64,000 bases of DNA from NCBI GenBank assembly GCA_965250205.1, contig CBDFNK010000023.1, positions 124,001 to 188,000 on the forward strand. The letters run 5' to 3'. This document shows, in pieces, positions 36,935-46,230 of this stretch (its first letter is position 1; each line of letters opens with the position of its first letter). Under the pieces are notes generated by a model. The model was not told where the DNA came from. It ran no database searches and saw only the letters and a program-made list of their open reading frames with translations. The position numbers and the translations under genes were made by a program. This DNA comes from JAHZKN01 sp965250205. Its GTDB lineage: Bacteria; Pseudomonadota; Alphaproteobacteria; Rhizobiales; Hyphomicrobiaceae.

Positions 36935-37657
36935 TTAGTCAGTTTTGAGCAGGCGCGTCGCGACGGGGTAAAGTCCGTCTTGGCCCATCATCCAAACAGC
37001 AAAGCCATCATTGCCGAAGATCGGCTCAAAGGCATCATCCAAAATATTGAGACCACCTGTGAAGCTGCCAAATGCGGGCAGCACCAATCGCAAGCCATTG
37101 CTGACAAAACATGGTCGGCGCAGGGTATAACCGTGCAAAGCGAGTTTTGCTGCCGGATGTAAATGGCCGGCAATCTCATGTGTTACCGACGTCAAATTCG
37201 GCATGTGGCGTAGATCCACACCACCAAGGCGAATTTGGTCACGGACATGACCGCTAATAGAGTCTGGAATGTCGGGATCATGATTGCCGGTGATCCAGAT
37301 CCACTCAACACCCTCTTGAATGATGGCAAGTGTTTCTAGATCTTCTGGGTTTAATCGGTCCGCGCCTGATGCATCATGAAAACTATCGCCAAGCGCGATC
37401 ACCGTGCGCGTTTGATAGTGGTCAATAACCTCGCCAAGTCGCATCAACGTATCACGACTGTCATAGGGCGGCAGCATCACGCCGCGTTCGGCGTAAGCTG
37501 ACGCTTTTTCCAGATGCAAGTCGGCTACGATCAGAGCATCTTCAGCTGGCCAATAGAGTGCACCAGAGACGTGAGCCTGAAAGGCTGTGCCGCAAATAGA
37601 AATCGGGTGCTCGTCAAAATCACCGACATCTAATCGTTCTGGTTTCAAGTGCAGCAT
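36935..37657 (-). CDS. pdeM: ligase-associated DNA damage response endonuclease PdeM
   Basis: A 240-residue calcineurin-like metallophosphoesterase. Metal-binding motifs occur in the right order: ADLHLEK (D-x-H), ALGDSFHD, WITGNHDP and the late GHLHPAAKL. The family is a nuclease encoded beside the Lhr-type helicase and an ATP-dependent DNA ligase in a damage-response cluster. Here the helicase lies just upstream on the same strand but is a remnant, and no ligase gene is near. PdeM itself appears intact. Confidence 0.88.
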   Translation of the reverse strand: MLHLKPERLDVGDFDEHPISICGTAFQAHVSGALYWPAEDALIVADLHLEKASAYAERGVMLPPYDSRDTLMRLGEVIDHYQTRTVIALGDSFHDASGADRLNPEDLETLAIIQEGVEWIWITGNHDPDIPDSISGHVRDQIRLGGVDLRHMPNLTSVTHEIAGHLHPAAKLALHGYTLRRPCFVSNGLRLVLPAFGSFTGGLNILDDAFEPIFGNDGFAVWMMGQDGLYPVATRLLKTD

Positions 37658-37705
37658 CTAAGGTCTTCTTTGCCTTCGATCAGGTTGGCTGAATAGCGTC
37701 ACGCG

Positions 37706-38510
37706 TTACGGTCCGGGTTCGGTATTCAGCGCTTCTGCGATCAAAATTTGACTGGCGTCTTGCAAAATATCATCGCGTTGACTTTGGGCGACCGGCTGCT
37801 TGCCAATTTCCAGCAGCATGGGCACGGCCAACGGAGAAACACGGGTCAAAGCTTGATGCCTGATTCGGCCATGAATGCGGCCCAAGAATGCGCCAAGCCT
37901 GCCAATATCCAAAAGCCCTGTGGCCGCATCAGCCCACGCCGCTTCAAGCAGGATGTGGCCAGGGTCATGTGTGCGCGCTTTGGCAGCGTCCAATGCGGCG
38001 CGGCATTCTAAAACCTCAAAACGGTTGGCGGGCACAAGCAAGGCTTCAGATGGTTCATCCGAGCGGTGATTGGCGCGATTTACGATGAACCGGTGTGTCA
38101 CCGGTGCGGCTTTCACAGCGTATTTTCAGGTCCATTTCGGCAATCGGTTGGTGCAGGTTGCGATTGACGTCAACCGCCAAGGCTTTCAGTGGCGAAATAT
38201 AAAGTGTGTGCAAGGTGGATTTTGAATCAACCGGGCGTGCGTTGCGTTCACTAAGTGCGACCAAACTTGGCAAAAAGCCGGCAAGTGTTTTGCCAGCACC
38301 TGTTGCTGCAATGAGCAACGTAGAGCAGCTCGCAGAAATATTTTCTAAAAGCGATAACTGGTGTCGACGGGGCTGCCAGCCGCGTGATTGAAACCAGGAT
38401 TGAAAGTGTTTGGGTAGCAGAGCTTCAAGATCACCGGCGCTGTGTGAAGACGCCCCTCTGTCCGGCGTGGCGTGTTGGCGCGCAGTTTGAGGCCAACGTC
38501 GTGGCGTGGT
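37706..38510 (-). pseudogene. ligase-associated Lhr-type DEAD/DEAH helicase with a large internal deletion
   Basis: The 5' part reads HFQSWFQSRGWQPRRHQLSL, then the Walker A segment LLIAATGAGKTLAGFLPSLV, LYISPLKALAVDV and SRTGDTPVHRKSR. It then jumps near 38070, in another frame, to the extreme C-terminal part: LLVPANRFEVLECRAALDA, then LGAFLGRIHGRIRHQALTRV and SPLAVPMLLEIGKQ. Full-length relatives have over 800 residues, so some 550-600 codons are missing, including motifs II-VI. The start codon is not clear (frame opens near 38510). Not functional. Confidence 0.88.
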
Positions 38511-38726
38511 GTGGATCTCCTTGGCCTAGTCACGGGTGTGCCCGTCGTGTTTTGTTGATGTGTGTTTTGTTGCTATGCGCTTTTGTTGGCGAGGCTCGCA
38601 TCCTTTAGCGAGCTATGATAGGGACTGAGTGGTGAAAATACCAAGGCCAACTCTACCATGGCCGCGAACGCCAGTGTCAAAGACAGGACATTGACAAAAG
38701 CAGTGTTTCAAGGAGCAGTCTCGGGC

Positions 38727-39011
38727 ATGAATTGGGATAAGATTTTTGGTGGCAGTCCGCTCGGTGTTGTCCTGAGGTTAGCACTCATTTCAATCGCCGT
38801 TGGCATTGTGATGAATGCGCTGGGTATCGAACTGTCCAACTTCTTTCATCGTATCAATGTGCTGTTGCGCAATATTTATGATCTCGGTCTCGGTGCATTT
38901 GAATGGCTGTTCGAGTATTTATTGCTGGGTGCGCTCGTTGTGATACCCATCTGGCTGATTTCTCGCATGATCGGCGCGACGCGGCGGTCCCGAGGCAACA
39001 CCACCGATTAG
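38727..39011 (+). CDS. DUF6460-type small membrane protein
   Basis: A 94-residue protein starting MNWDKIFGGSPLGVVLRLAL, with two membrane helices (VLRLALISIAVGIVMNALGI and LLLGALVVIPIWLISRMI) around an amphipathic segment. This N-terminus and layout match the small DUF6460 family of alphaproteobacteria. AAGGAG lies upstream of ATG 38727. Function unknown. Confidence 0.8.
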   Translation: MNWDKIFGGSPLGVVLRLALISIAVGIVMNALGIELSNFFHRINVLLRNIYDLGLGAFEWLFEYLLLGALVVIPIWLISRMIGATRRSRGNTTD

Positions 39012-39029
39012 CCAACGGTCTACTGCTAT

Positions 39030-39383
39030 TCACTTCAGGATTTTTAATATATCTTGTGGCGGTCGCCCGATCACAGCCCGCGTTGTTGTGATAGCGATCG
39101 GGCGCTCCAATAGTTTTGGGTGGTCGACGATGGCCTTTAATAGTGTGCTGTCTGATATCTCGTCATGACCAAGATCAAGTTCTTTGTAGATGGCTTCGTT
39201 GGTGCGCATGAATGCGCGCGGATTGACGTTGAGCGTTTTTGCTAATTTTTTCAACTGGGCAACGGTTGGCGGCGTATCAAGATAGTGTACGATCTTCAGA
39301 TCAGCGCCTTCGTCTTCGAGAAGAGCCAAGGCTTGGCGTGACTTTGAGCACCGTGGGTTATGGTAGAACGTAATTTTACTCAT
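39030..39383 (-). CDS. arsC: arsenate reductase, glutaredoxin type (ArsC/Spx fold)
   Basis: A 117-residue thioredoxin-fold protein starting MSKITFYHNPRCSKSRQALA, with the catalytic cysteine in NPRCSKSR, then YLDTPPTVAQLKKL, and the arginine motif RPIAITTTRAVIGRPP. It reduces arsenate to arsenite with glutathione/glutaredoxin. Its ATG overlaps the pyrD stop by 4 bases, so it is in the DUF952-pyrD-arsC operon, an arrangement common in alphaproteobacteria and not tied to arsenic resistance genes. Confidence 0.92.
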   Translation of the reverse strand: MSKITFYHNPRCSKSRQALALLEDEGADLKIVHYLDTPPTVAQLKKLAKTLNVNPRAFMRTNEAIYKELDLGHDEISDSTLLKAIVDHPKLLERPIAITTTRAVIGRPPQDILKILK

Positions 39384-40483
39384 GTGTTGTGCGCCTCAAG
39401 CGATTTTCTGGCCCAGGTCGCGCTTCCCTGTCCTATCAAGCCTGACAACGATGCTGCCCCGCGAGAGCGGCACGATTGCGCGAGATGCTGCTTAATTTCG
39501 CTAATCAGGCCGGGCCCGCGATAAATCAATCCTGTGTAGAGTTCAAGGAGCGTGGCCCCAGCTTCAATTTTTGCCAGTGCCGTTTCACCACTATCGATGC
39601 CGCCGATACCGATCAAAGGAATTTTCCCCTGTGTCAGTTGATACACGCGTGCAAGCATGACTGTTGAGCGGTGGAACACTGGACGGCCCGAAAGCCCGCC
39701 CGCTTCCTTCTTGTGAGACGAGGTGAGGCCGTCTCTAGCAAGCGTGGTGTTTGAGAGTGCGATCCCATCGACATCTAATTTCACGAGACGCTCAATGATG
39801 GGTGTGAGGTCATCTTCTGCGATGTCGGGTGCCAATTTGACGACTAAGGGGCGTTTGGGTTTGCCAGCGCTGCAGAGGGACTGGCGCGCCTCAATCAGTG
39901 CAGACACCAGCGCGTCCAAGGTTTTTGGAGCTTGAAGGTCACGCAATCCTGGTGTGTTAGGTGATGAAATGTTGATCATGAACAGCGATGCCAGATCATA
40001 AAATGTAATGAGGCCAGCGACATAGTCTGAGATGCGGTTATCGCTGTCCTTGTTGGCACCAATATTGATGCACAACGGTGCGCGGCATTGGCGTCGGGAC
40101 AGATTTTCAAGGGCGGCCTGATGGCCGGCATTGTTAAAGCCTAGTCGATTGATCAGCCCTTGGTCTTGCAGCAGTCTGAAAATACGCGGGGCTGGATTGC
40201 CTGGTTGCGGCCTCGGCGTCGTGGTGCCGACTTCTGCAAATCCGCAGCCCATGCCGATTACGGCATCTGCAACGCGTGCGTCTTTATCAAAGCCCGCAGC
40301 TATGGCGATAGGATTGGAAAAATCGAGACCAAAAGCACTGATAGCCAAACAGTCGGGGTCTGGGGTGATCTGCTTAGGGTGTAGGCTCCGCTCAAGTGCA
40401 TTCAACGTCAGTTTGTGTGCCTCTTCCGGCGGCAGCGCAAACAGAACCGGTCGGATGAGAGGGAATAATGTTGCGTAGTTCAT
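39380..40483 (-). CDS. pyrD: dihydroorotate dehydrogenase (quinone)
   Basis: A 367-residue class 2 enzyme oxidising dihydroorotate to orotate with quinone in pyrimidine synthesis. Seen are the N-terminal membrane-associating helices (MNYATLFPLIRPVLFALPPE), NPIAIAAGFDKD, EVGTTTPRPQPGN, RLGFNNAG, NISSPNTPGLR with the catalytic serine, and GIGGIDSGETALAKI (FMN phosphate site). ATG 40483 overlaps the stop of the DUF952 gene by 4 bases. Confidence 0.96.
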   Translation of the reverse strand: MNYATLFPLIRPVLFALPPEEAHKLTLNALERSLHPKQITPDPDCLAISAFGLDFSNPIAIAAGFDKDARVADAVIGMGCGFAEVGTTTPRPQPGNPAPRIFRLLQDQGLINRLGFNNAGHQAALENLSRRQCRAPLCINIGANKDSDNRISDYVAGLITFYDLASLFMINISSPNTPGLRDLQAPKTLDALVSALIEARQSLCSAGKPKRPLVVKLAPDIAEDDLTPIIERLVKLDVDGIALSNTTLARDGLTSSHKKEAGGLSGRPVFHRSTVMLARVYQLTQGKIPLIGIGGIDSGETALAKIEAGATLLELYTGLIYRGPGLISEIKQHLAQSCRSRGAASLSGLIGQGSATWARKSLEAHNT

Positions 40484-40830
40484 TCGATCAGCTCCGGCAC
40501 GTGGTGTGTTCCACATGCGTCTAAACCTGTCGGCACAGCATGTGTGGCCAGTTGTGTAGGAAGTGCTCCGTAATGGTGTGGGAAAAGTGCACCATCTCGA
40601 GAAGGCTCCCATTTGAGTTTCGGTAAAAGATCTTCGCTGCGAAAGTTGACCAGCAACAGCCCTGTCTGTTGAAAAAAATGTTTTTTTAAAGTACCTGCAA
40701 TCTGATCTGGCGCTGATAAGTGAATAGAACCATCACGTTTGTCGTCGTTCGACCCTTTGTAGTGGCCGGTGGTGCATGCACGCTGCCAGTCCTCTGCGGG
40801 TATGATTTTGTAGACGTTTCTAGTTTGCAT
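40480..40830 (-). CDS. DUF952 family protein
   Basis: A 116-residue protein starting MQTRNVYKIIPAEDWQRACT, with DGSIHLSAPDQI and the late WEPSRDGALFPHHYGALP; these H-L-S and FPHxYG-type motifs define the DUF952 family, a small fold related to ADP-ribosyltransferases. Biochemical role unknown. It leads the operon with pyrD and arsC, coupled by ATGA overlaps. Confidence 0.9.
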   Translation of the reverse strand: MQTRNVYKIIPAEDWQRACTTGHYKGSNDDKRDGSIHLSAPDQIAGTLKKHFFQQTGLLLVNFRSEDLLPKLKWEPSRDGALFPHHYGALPTQLATHAVPTGLDACGTHHVPELIE

Positions 40831-41159
40831 GCTGCGGCTTCCTCGGTACAGTGGCAGTCAAGCTGAATCTGATTGGTTGTGACGCAATTTTTTTTTAAGA
40901 CCAAGTCAAAAACTCTGGAACTTATTGGGTGACATGCTATCGTTAAGGCCAAGTGGGGACATCAACGGGCTATCGTGCATTGGAACGCAGTGCTTTAGGC
41001 CATTTGTTGGTGGCTAACGGGAGCGGTTTGCGGTGACCAGATGCCGCGGCGAAGTAGGTGATGTAAAGCTTGGGCGCGCAAAGGTGCTCAGCGGGAAATG
41101 CGTATTCTGTGGCAAGAGTGAGTAGCCTACGGGCAAATTTTAATTGGTCGCGTCGATCC
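40831..41159. other. divergent intergenic region
   Basis: About 330 bases between the DUF952 operon and the divergent GmrSD-like gene. It must hold both promoters. I see no hairpin or repeat and cannot name a promoter with confidence. Confidence 0.4.
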
Positions 41160-42806
41160 ATGGACCAAAACTATATTGAAGTCCGCACTTTAACTTTGCG
41201 GGAATTGTTTTCGGGATCCTATATTTTCCAGCTGCCTTGGTTTCAGCGAGCTTACGCGTGGCAAACCGATCAGGTGTCGCGACTTGTTAGCGATTTGTTT
41301 GCAGCACTCGAAGCCAAGGGTGACGCAGCTGAATACTTTCTTGGCACGCTATTAATCTGCAAGCCCAATGCGTCCGCCATAGCATCCCTGATTGATGGGC
41401 ATCAACGCATGATGACGCTGACCATTTTATTCAGTGTTCTGCGTGATCTTTGCCAAAATCCTGAACACCGTCGGGAGTTGGATCAGTTTGTGCGCACGAC
41501 AGATTTTCATTTGCAGCCACAAGATGCGCAGGCCGATTTTTGCATGACGTATGTGCAGCGAGAGGGTGCAACCACGAAACAACCCGATGATTTGTTCGAG
41601 GCGTTATCATTTACGGAACGCAATATCATTACCAGCCGTGATTGCATTCGTGAAAGATTGTCAGCGCCTGAGGTTTCCGACGCATTTCGCACCGATCTTG
41701 CGCATTTTCTGGCCGATCGCTGCCACGTGATCGTACACCACGCCCCTCTGGAGGAAGAAGCCTGGGCGCGATTGCGCAAGGAAGAAGAAACGCGCCTTGA
41801 TTTTTCGAGCATTGATCTGGCGAAAGACAGTTTGCTTTCAGTTATGCCTGCAGATCAACGCGCGCCCGCCGCGCTCTTGTGGGAGGAAGCGGAAGGGCTG
41901 ATTGGGGGCACAGATCTTTACGGTCTGCTCTATCACCTGCGCAGTATAAAGAGCAGAAAGTCACGCAATAAGCCGCTGGAAGAAGAGATCGCGGAAGCAT
42001 TTTCACTCAATGATAATGGTTTGGGATTTGTCCGTGACGTGTTGCTCCCAGGCGCACGAAATGTTCGTGCGTTGCGTACCGGCGCCGTCGGTCCCGCATA
42101 TGACCGAGACCGCATTCGTAAAATCTGCAGCTATATGATCTGGATAGATGCGCAAAGTTGGATGCCGCCGGCACTTGCCTGGATCAAGAAGCATGGTCTG
42201 GACCGCCCTGATACAAAGTCGTTTTTTGAAGCTTTGGAGCGCGTGTTTTGGTTGATCAATATGACACCTGATGGTGCGCAAAAATTGCCGGTGCGCATGC
42301 TGCAAATTGCTGACAAAATCGAAAAGGGCACCTTGCTTGAAAAAATTGAGGAATTGAAGATTGAGCGCAAACTGAAGCAGAAGGCACTGGAGAAACTGCG
42401 GGCACAATATTTTGATCGCCGGGCGTTGAGGGTGGAGCTCATGCGCCGGATCGCAGCTGCAGATGGTGAAGACCCAGGTCCCGTTGATGGTGAAGACGTG
42501 ACCTTGGAACATATCCTTCCGCGCGGTTGGAAAATTCAGAATACGTGGCGTGAAGTGTTTCCAGATCGTGACCATGTTCTTGCCTACGCACATCGTTTGG
42601 GTAATCTGACCTATTTGCCTCGCATAGAAAATGCATTGGCGGATAGTCAGGAATTTGAGGCAAAAAAAAGCATTTATGCCAAGTCCAATTTCAAGATGAC
42701 CAAGGCATTGGCCAATCACAGCACGTGGCAGCCGAGTGATATTGAGGACCGAACTGAGCGCCTCATCGCGGTGCTGTTTGCAGACTGGGGACTTTCTTTG
42801 ACCTAG
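41160..42806 (+). CDS. DUF262-DUF1524 (GmrSD-like) nuclease, putative defence protein
   Basis: A 548-residue protein with an N-terminal DUF262 (ParB-like) domain: TLRELFSGSYIFQLPWFQRA, YFLGTLLI and LIDGHQRMMTLTIL near residue 80, where the usual DGQQR is DGHQR. The middle is helical. The C-terminal DUF1524 domain holds an HNH-type nuclease motif, VTLEHILPRGW near 450, with AHRLGNLTYLPRIENA after it. GmrSD-type proteins cut modified phage DNA (type IV restriction). It is a single gene with no methylase beside it. The stop codon lies in a dispersed repeat. Confidence 0.85.
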   Translation: MDQNYIEVRTLTLRELFSGSYIFQLPWFQRAYAWQTDQVSRLVSDLFAALEAKGDAAEYFLGTLLICKPNASAIASLIDGHQRMMTLTILFSVLRDLCQNPEHRRELDQFVRTTDFHLQPQDAQADFCMTYVQREGATTKQPDDLFEALSFTERNIITSRDCIRERLSAPEVSDAFRTDLAHFLADRCHVIVHHAPLEEEAWARLRKEEETRLDFSSIDLAKDSLLSVMPADQRAPAALLWEEAEGLIGGTDLYGLLYHLRSIKSRKSRNKPLEEEIAEAFSLNDNGLGFVRDVLLPGARNVRALRTGAVGPAYDRDRIRKICSYMIWIDAQSWMPPALAWIKKHGLDRPDTKSFFEALERVFWLINMTPDGAQKLPVRMLQIADKIEKGTLLEKIEELKIERKLKQKALEKLRAQYFDRRALRVELMRRIAAADGEDPGPVDGEDVTLEHILPRGWKIQNTWREVFPDRDHVLAYAHRLGNLTYLPRIENALADSQEFEAKKSIYAKSNFKMTKALANHSTWQPSDIEDRTERLIAVLFADWGLSLT

Positions 42807-42934
42807 AGCGTCCGAGCCTTTTGTTGTACACAGCCAAGCTGTTTGCGCGACGCTCTATCCGATGACTCTATCCGATGATTGGCGATCAACTTATCTGCTC
42901 AAAGTCGAACACAACTTTTCGCAGATTGATCTAG
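42803..42934 (-). repeat. dispersed intergenic repeat, copy 2
   Basis: The same repeat as at 31111 and 46926, here on the minus strand (ends CTAGAGCGTC and GATCTAG on the plus strand). Its first CTAG contains the TAG stop codon of the DUF262-DUF1524 gene. A TCTATCCGATGA motif is doubled inside this copy. Confidence 0.88.
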
Positions 42935-42988
42935 TTGGCGATGCTGTCGCTTGGCAGGCAGCGTAATTGTACCGCCGGGTCGGATCAG

Positions 42989-44596
42989 CTAACTGTTCTT
43001 AGTAACAAATGTACCATCCAGCGCCTTTTGGATCAGCGCTCGTGTATCGCTGACACCATAGAGTTCAATAAAGCCGCCAAATCGGGGCCCCTGGCTGGCG
43101 CCAAGCAAAACCTCATAGATGGCTTTGAACCAATCGCGTAGATTTTGTTCATAGCCGTGCTGTTTGCCGGTTTCATAAACAAGGTTTTGCAAGACTTCCG
43201 CTTTTGCACCCTCTTCGACATTGGCAAGTTTATCAGACAAATCTTGCAAGGCGATGCGCTCCTGATCTGTTGGTGCGCGATAAACCTTCTTGGGTTTTTC
43301 AAAGGCGTGATAGTAGGTGACCGCATAGCCAGCTAACCGATCCAGCAACGGAAATGTTTCCGCGGTTGCATTGGGTTGGTATTTGCGAATGAAGCCCCAC
43401 AAGCGTTCTTTGTTTTCAGCGTTCGAGGCTGAAACAAGATTGAGCAACAATGCAAATGTAATTGGCAATTGCGCTTCAGGCACGCGGTCCGCGTGTATGT
43501 GCCAAATCGGATTTTCAATTTGCTTCGCTTGTTCTTGTTTTGGGTAGGCTGCCAAGTGCTGCAAATAGTCATCAACCGCGCGCGGGATGACATCAAAATG
43601 AAGCTTCTTGGCGCTCTTAGGCTTTTGAAACATAAATAGCGACATGCTTTCTGGTGTCGCATAGTTTAGCCAGTCCTCAATCGTCAGGCCGTTGCCTTTT
43701 GACTTGGATATCTTTTCACCGTTTTCGTCGAGAAACAGCTCGTAATTGAAGCCTTCGGGCGGGGTGCCGCCAAGCGCCTTACAGATCTTAGATGACAACG
43801 TGACGGATTCAATAAGGTCTTTGCCCGCCATTTCATAATCGACGCCAAGGGCGGTCCAGCGCAAGGCCCAATCCGCTTTCCATTGGCATTTGACTTTGCC
43901 GCCGGTGACTTCTGTTTCGACCTTGTCGCCGGTTTCCGGGTCGACATAAACGACGGTGCCTTTATCGACGTTGCGTTCAATCATCGGAACTTGCAGAACC
44001 TTGCCGGTGCGCTGGCAGACTGGCAAGAAGGGTGAATAGGTTTTTTGGCGTTCGCCCCCAAGTGTTGGCAGGATGATGTCCATCACTTTGTCGTAGGCCG
44101 CCAGCATTTTGAGCAGCGTCTCGTCCAATTGGCCCGAGGTATAACAGTCGGTTGCGGACATGAACTCGTAGTCAAATCTAAAGGCGTCCAGAAATTCTTG
44201 CAGACGTGCGTTGTTGTGGTGTGCAAAACTCTGATGCGTACCAAACGGATCGGGCACTTGTGTCAGTGGTTTTTCGAGCGCTTTGGTGAGGAGGTTTTTG
44301 TTGGGAACATTGTCAGGAACTTTGCGTAACCCATCCATATCATCGGAAAAGCAGATCAACCGTGTTGAGATCTGGCCATCAGTTAGAACCTCAAACGCGT
44401 GACGTACCATGCTGGTGCGCGCCACCTCACCAAAGGTGCCGATATGCGGCAGGCCGCTTGGGCCATATCCGGTTTCAAATATCACCGTCTTATTGTCATC
44501 GCTCTTGGCCCGTTTGAGGCGCGCGACAATCCGCTTGGCTTCCTGAAAGGGCCAGGCCTTGGCGTTTTCGGCGACGGATGAAAAGGGGTGAGACAT
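42989..44596 (-). CDS. lysK: lysyl-tRNA synthetase, class I
   Basis: A 535-residue class I LysRS, the form used by most alphaproteobacteria and archaea in place of the class II enzyme. Signatures: TGYGPSGLPHIGTFGEVAR (HIGH region, near residue 50) and GEKISKSKGNGLTIEDWL (KMSKS region, near 300), plus VNVGKGTV-like strand NVDKGTVVYVDPETGD and the C-terminal anticodon-binding helical domain. It charges tRNA-Lys. Intact and full length, single gene. Confidence 0.95.
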   Translation of the reverse strand: MSHPFSSVAENAKAWPFQEAKRIVARLKRAKSDDNKTVIFETGYGPSGLPHIGTFGEVARTSMVRHAFEVLTDGQISTRLICFSDDMDGLRKVPDNVPNKNLLTKALEKPLTQVPDPFGTHQSFAHHNNARLQEFLDAFRFDYEFMSATDCYTSGQLDETLLKMLAAYDKVMDIILPTLGGERQKTYSPFLPVCQRTGKVLQVPMIERNVDKGTVVYVDPETGDKVETEVTGGKVKCQWKADWALRWTALGVDYEMAGKDLIESVTLSSKICKALGGTPPEGFNYELFLDENGEKISKSKGNGLTIEDWLNYATPESMSLFMFQKPKSAKKLHFDVIPRAVDDYLQHLAAYPKQEQAKQIENPIWHIHADRVPEAQLPITFALLLNLVSASNAENKERLWGFIRKYQPNATAETFPLLDRLAGYAVTYYHAFEKPKKVYRAPTDQERIALQDLSDKLANVEEGAKAEVLQNLVYETGKQHGYEQNLRDWFKAIYEVLLGASQGPRFGGFIELYGVSDTRALIQKALDGTFVTKNS

Positions 44597-45220
44597 GTGA
44601 GACCTAATGAGTGGCAGATGGTGAGGTGAGGTGTCGTAGGCGACAGCAGCCGCACCCTATGGGCCAGGCTGGAACGCGTCAATTCGATGTCAGCGATCAC
44701 CCCAAGAAAAATGTGCTCTTTGGGCCAGCTATTCAGGTCGGTTGAGCGTGGTGGCTGATGGCTTCAATTGCAAGGTTACAACAAGGGGATCAACGGGTGA
44801 GTCAGTGTGTGCCTGATCTGACGACAATCTGAAATTTCGATATCTTTTTTTCGGCGCATCTGATGCCAAGGGATGTGAAGTTTGGCAACAGACAAGACCG
44901 ATATCGACTGTGTATTGTAGATAGAAAATGGAGCCGTGTTCTGGTCAAGGGTGGCCAATATTTTTTGGCACCGTCTTTAGGGTAAGCCACCTAGGGCACA
45001 CGCACTATCGCCGGCAGCCAGACTTTCAGTTGTGAAAAAGCCCTAGGTTTAAACGCTGATCAATCAGACCACGACAATGCAATTCCTTGTAACTCATAGA
45101 GTTTTGGAGATTCGTGCGCGATACGTGGACGTGAATACGTCGCACATGCTGACATTTGTCACTGTTTGCGTTAGCGTCCCGGCACTTAGGGCCCATTCAA
45201 TCCTTCAAGGGGGAAGTCTC
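44597..45220. other. intergenic, no gene recognised
   Basis: About 620 bases between the divergent lysyl-tRNA synthetase and a small membrane gene. The open frames here look non-coding. I see no repeat of the dispersed family and no strong hairpin. Confidence 0.45.
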
Positions 45221-45445
45221 ATGTTTTTACCCGTCGATCTTCAATGGCTGGAAATTGCGATTGTTGGTGCGGTGATTGTGTTCTTTGTTGATCTGATCGG
45301 CAACATGATCTCGTTCAACAACCGTTTCGTAAATGCGCTTACAACGGCGTTGGTTTTCTTGGCTTTGTTCGGAACCTTCAACTACATCCAATACCGAGAA
45401 GGCAACCTGCCAACTGTGCCAAGCATCTCGGATACAGCACCTTAG
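45221..45445 (+). CDS. small two-helix membrane protein
   Basis: A 74-residue protein starting MFLPVDLQWLEIAIVGAVIV with an AGGGGGA ribosome binding site upstream. Two membrane helices (EIAIVGAVIVFFVDLIGNMI and NALTTALVFLALFGTFNYI) and a short polar tail. No family recognised. A strong terminator follows, so it is expressed alone. Longer starts in the same frame have no ribosome binding site. Confidence 0.65.
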   Translation: MFLPVDLQWLEIAIVGAVIVFFVDLIGNMISFNNRFVNALTTALVFLALFGTFNYIQYREGNLPTVPSISDTAP

Positions 45446-45483
45446 TTTTCTTTTGGTGACAATCTACACATACGAATATGTTT

Positions 45484-45515
45484 ACGGGCGCACCATTTCG
45501 GTCGCGCCCGTTTTC
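45484..45515 (+). terminator. rho-independent terminator
   Basis: ACGGGCGC at 45484-45491 pairs with GCGCCCGT at 45504-45511, followed by TTTTCTTG. It closes the small membrane protein transcript. Confidence 0.85.
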
Positions 45516-45629
45516 TTGTTTGTCGCCTCTTTTTGGTTCGTCGCGTGTGTGTGAGCTTGGCCGTGACGAGATTGGAAACTTTGCTTGTGTTCAGCTATGC
45601 TGAGGTCTGCAATTTTCCAAAGGTGCACG

Positions 45630-46181
45630 ATGCTGCAAGATTCTTCAGATGGGTTTGGATTGGTCAGTCGGTTGTTGCACTGGTTGTTAGCGCTTGCCAT
45701 CGTGGCACTGTTTGCGCTTGGCTACTGGATGGTGACGTTGGACTACACCAGCCCATACTACACCAGTGCACCAGCCTGGCATGAAGCGGTGGGCGTCATT
45801 GTGTTGATTGCAATGATGCTGCGCCTTGGCTGGCGGTTCGCAAATACTAACCCGACGTCTGACTATCTCTCGCGCTTTGAACATGTTGCAGCACGCGTCG
45901 TGCACTTTGCGCTCTATGGGTTGATTTTCGCAGTGCTGATAAGCGGATATCTGATTTCAACTGCAGATGGTCACGCGATAGAACTTTTTTGGGGACTGGA
46001 ACTGCCCAGTGTTATTAAAGCTCAGGGCATCGAGAGTTTGTCCGGAAAAATTCATCGCATCCTGAGTTATGTCACAATTGCCTTGGCAGGATTACATACC
46101 GGTGCTGCCTTGAAGCACCATTTCATCGACCACGACCCAACACTCATCGGTATGTGGCGCGGGTCCTCACGTGACACCTAA
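45630..46181 (+). CDS. cytochrome b561 family protein
   Basis: A 183-residue di-heme membrane cytochrome with four helices. Heme-ligand histidines sit in SRLLHWLLALAIV, the second in WHEAVGVIVLIAM, the third in ARVVHFALYGLIF and the last in LHTGAALKHHFID, in the spacing of the bacterial b561 family (YodB/CybB). It moves electrons between quinol and periplasmic acceptors. It is followed 49 bases later by a YceI protein, a very frequent pair. Confidence 0.9.
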   Translation: MLQDSSDGFGLVSRLLHWLLALAIVALFALGYWMVTLDYTSPYYTSAPAWHEAVGVIVLIAMMLRLGWRFANTNPTSDYLSRFEHVAARVVHFALYGLIFAVLISGYLISTADGHAIELFWGLELPSVIKAQGIESLSGKIHRILSYVTIALAGLHTGAALKHHFIDHDPTLIGMWRGSSRDT

Positions 46182-46230
46182 ATCCACCGGCGTTTGATCT
46201 AGAGCTGAAAAAGAGTAAGGAACAGAAACC

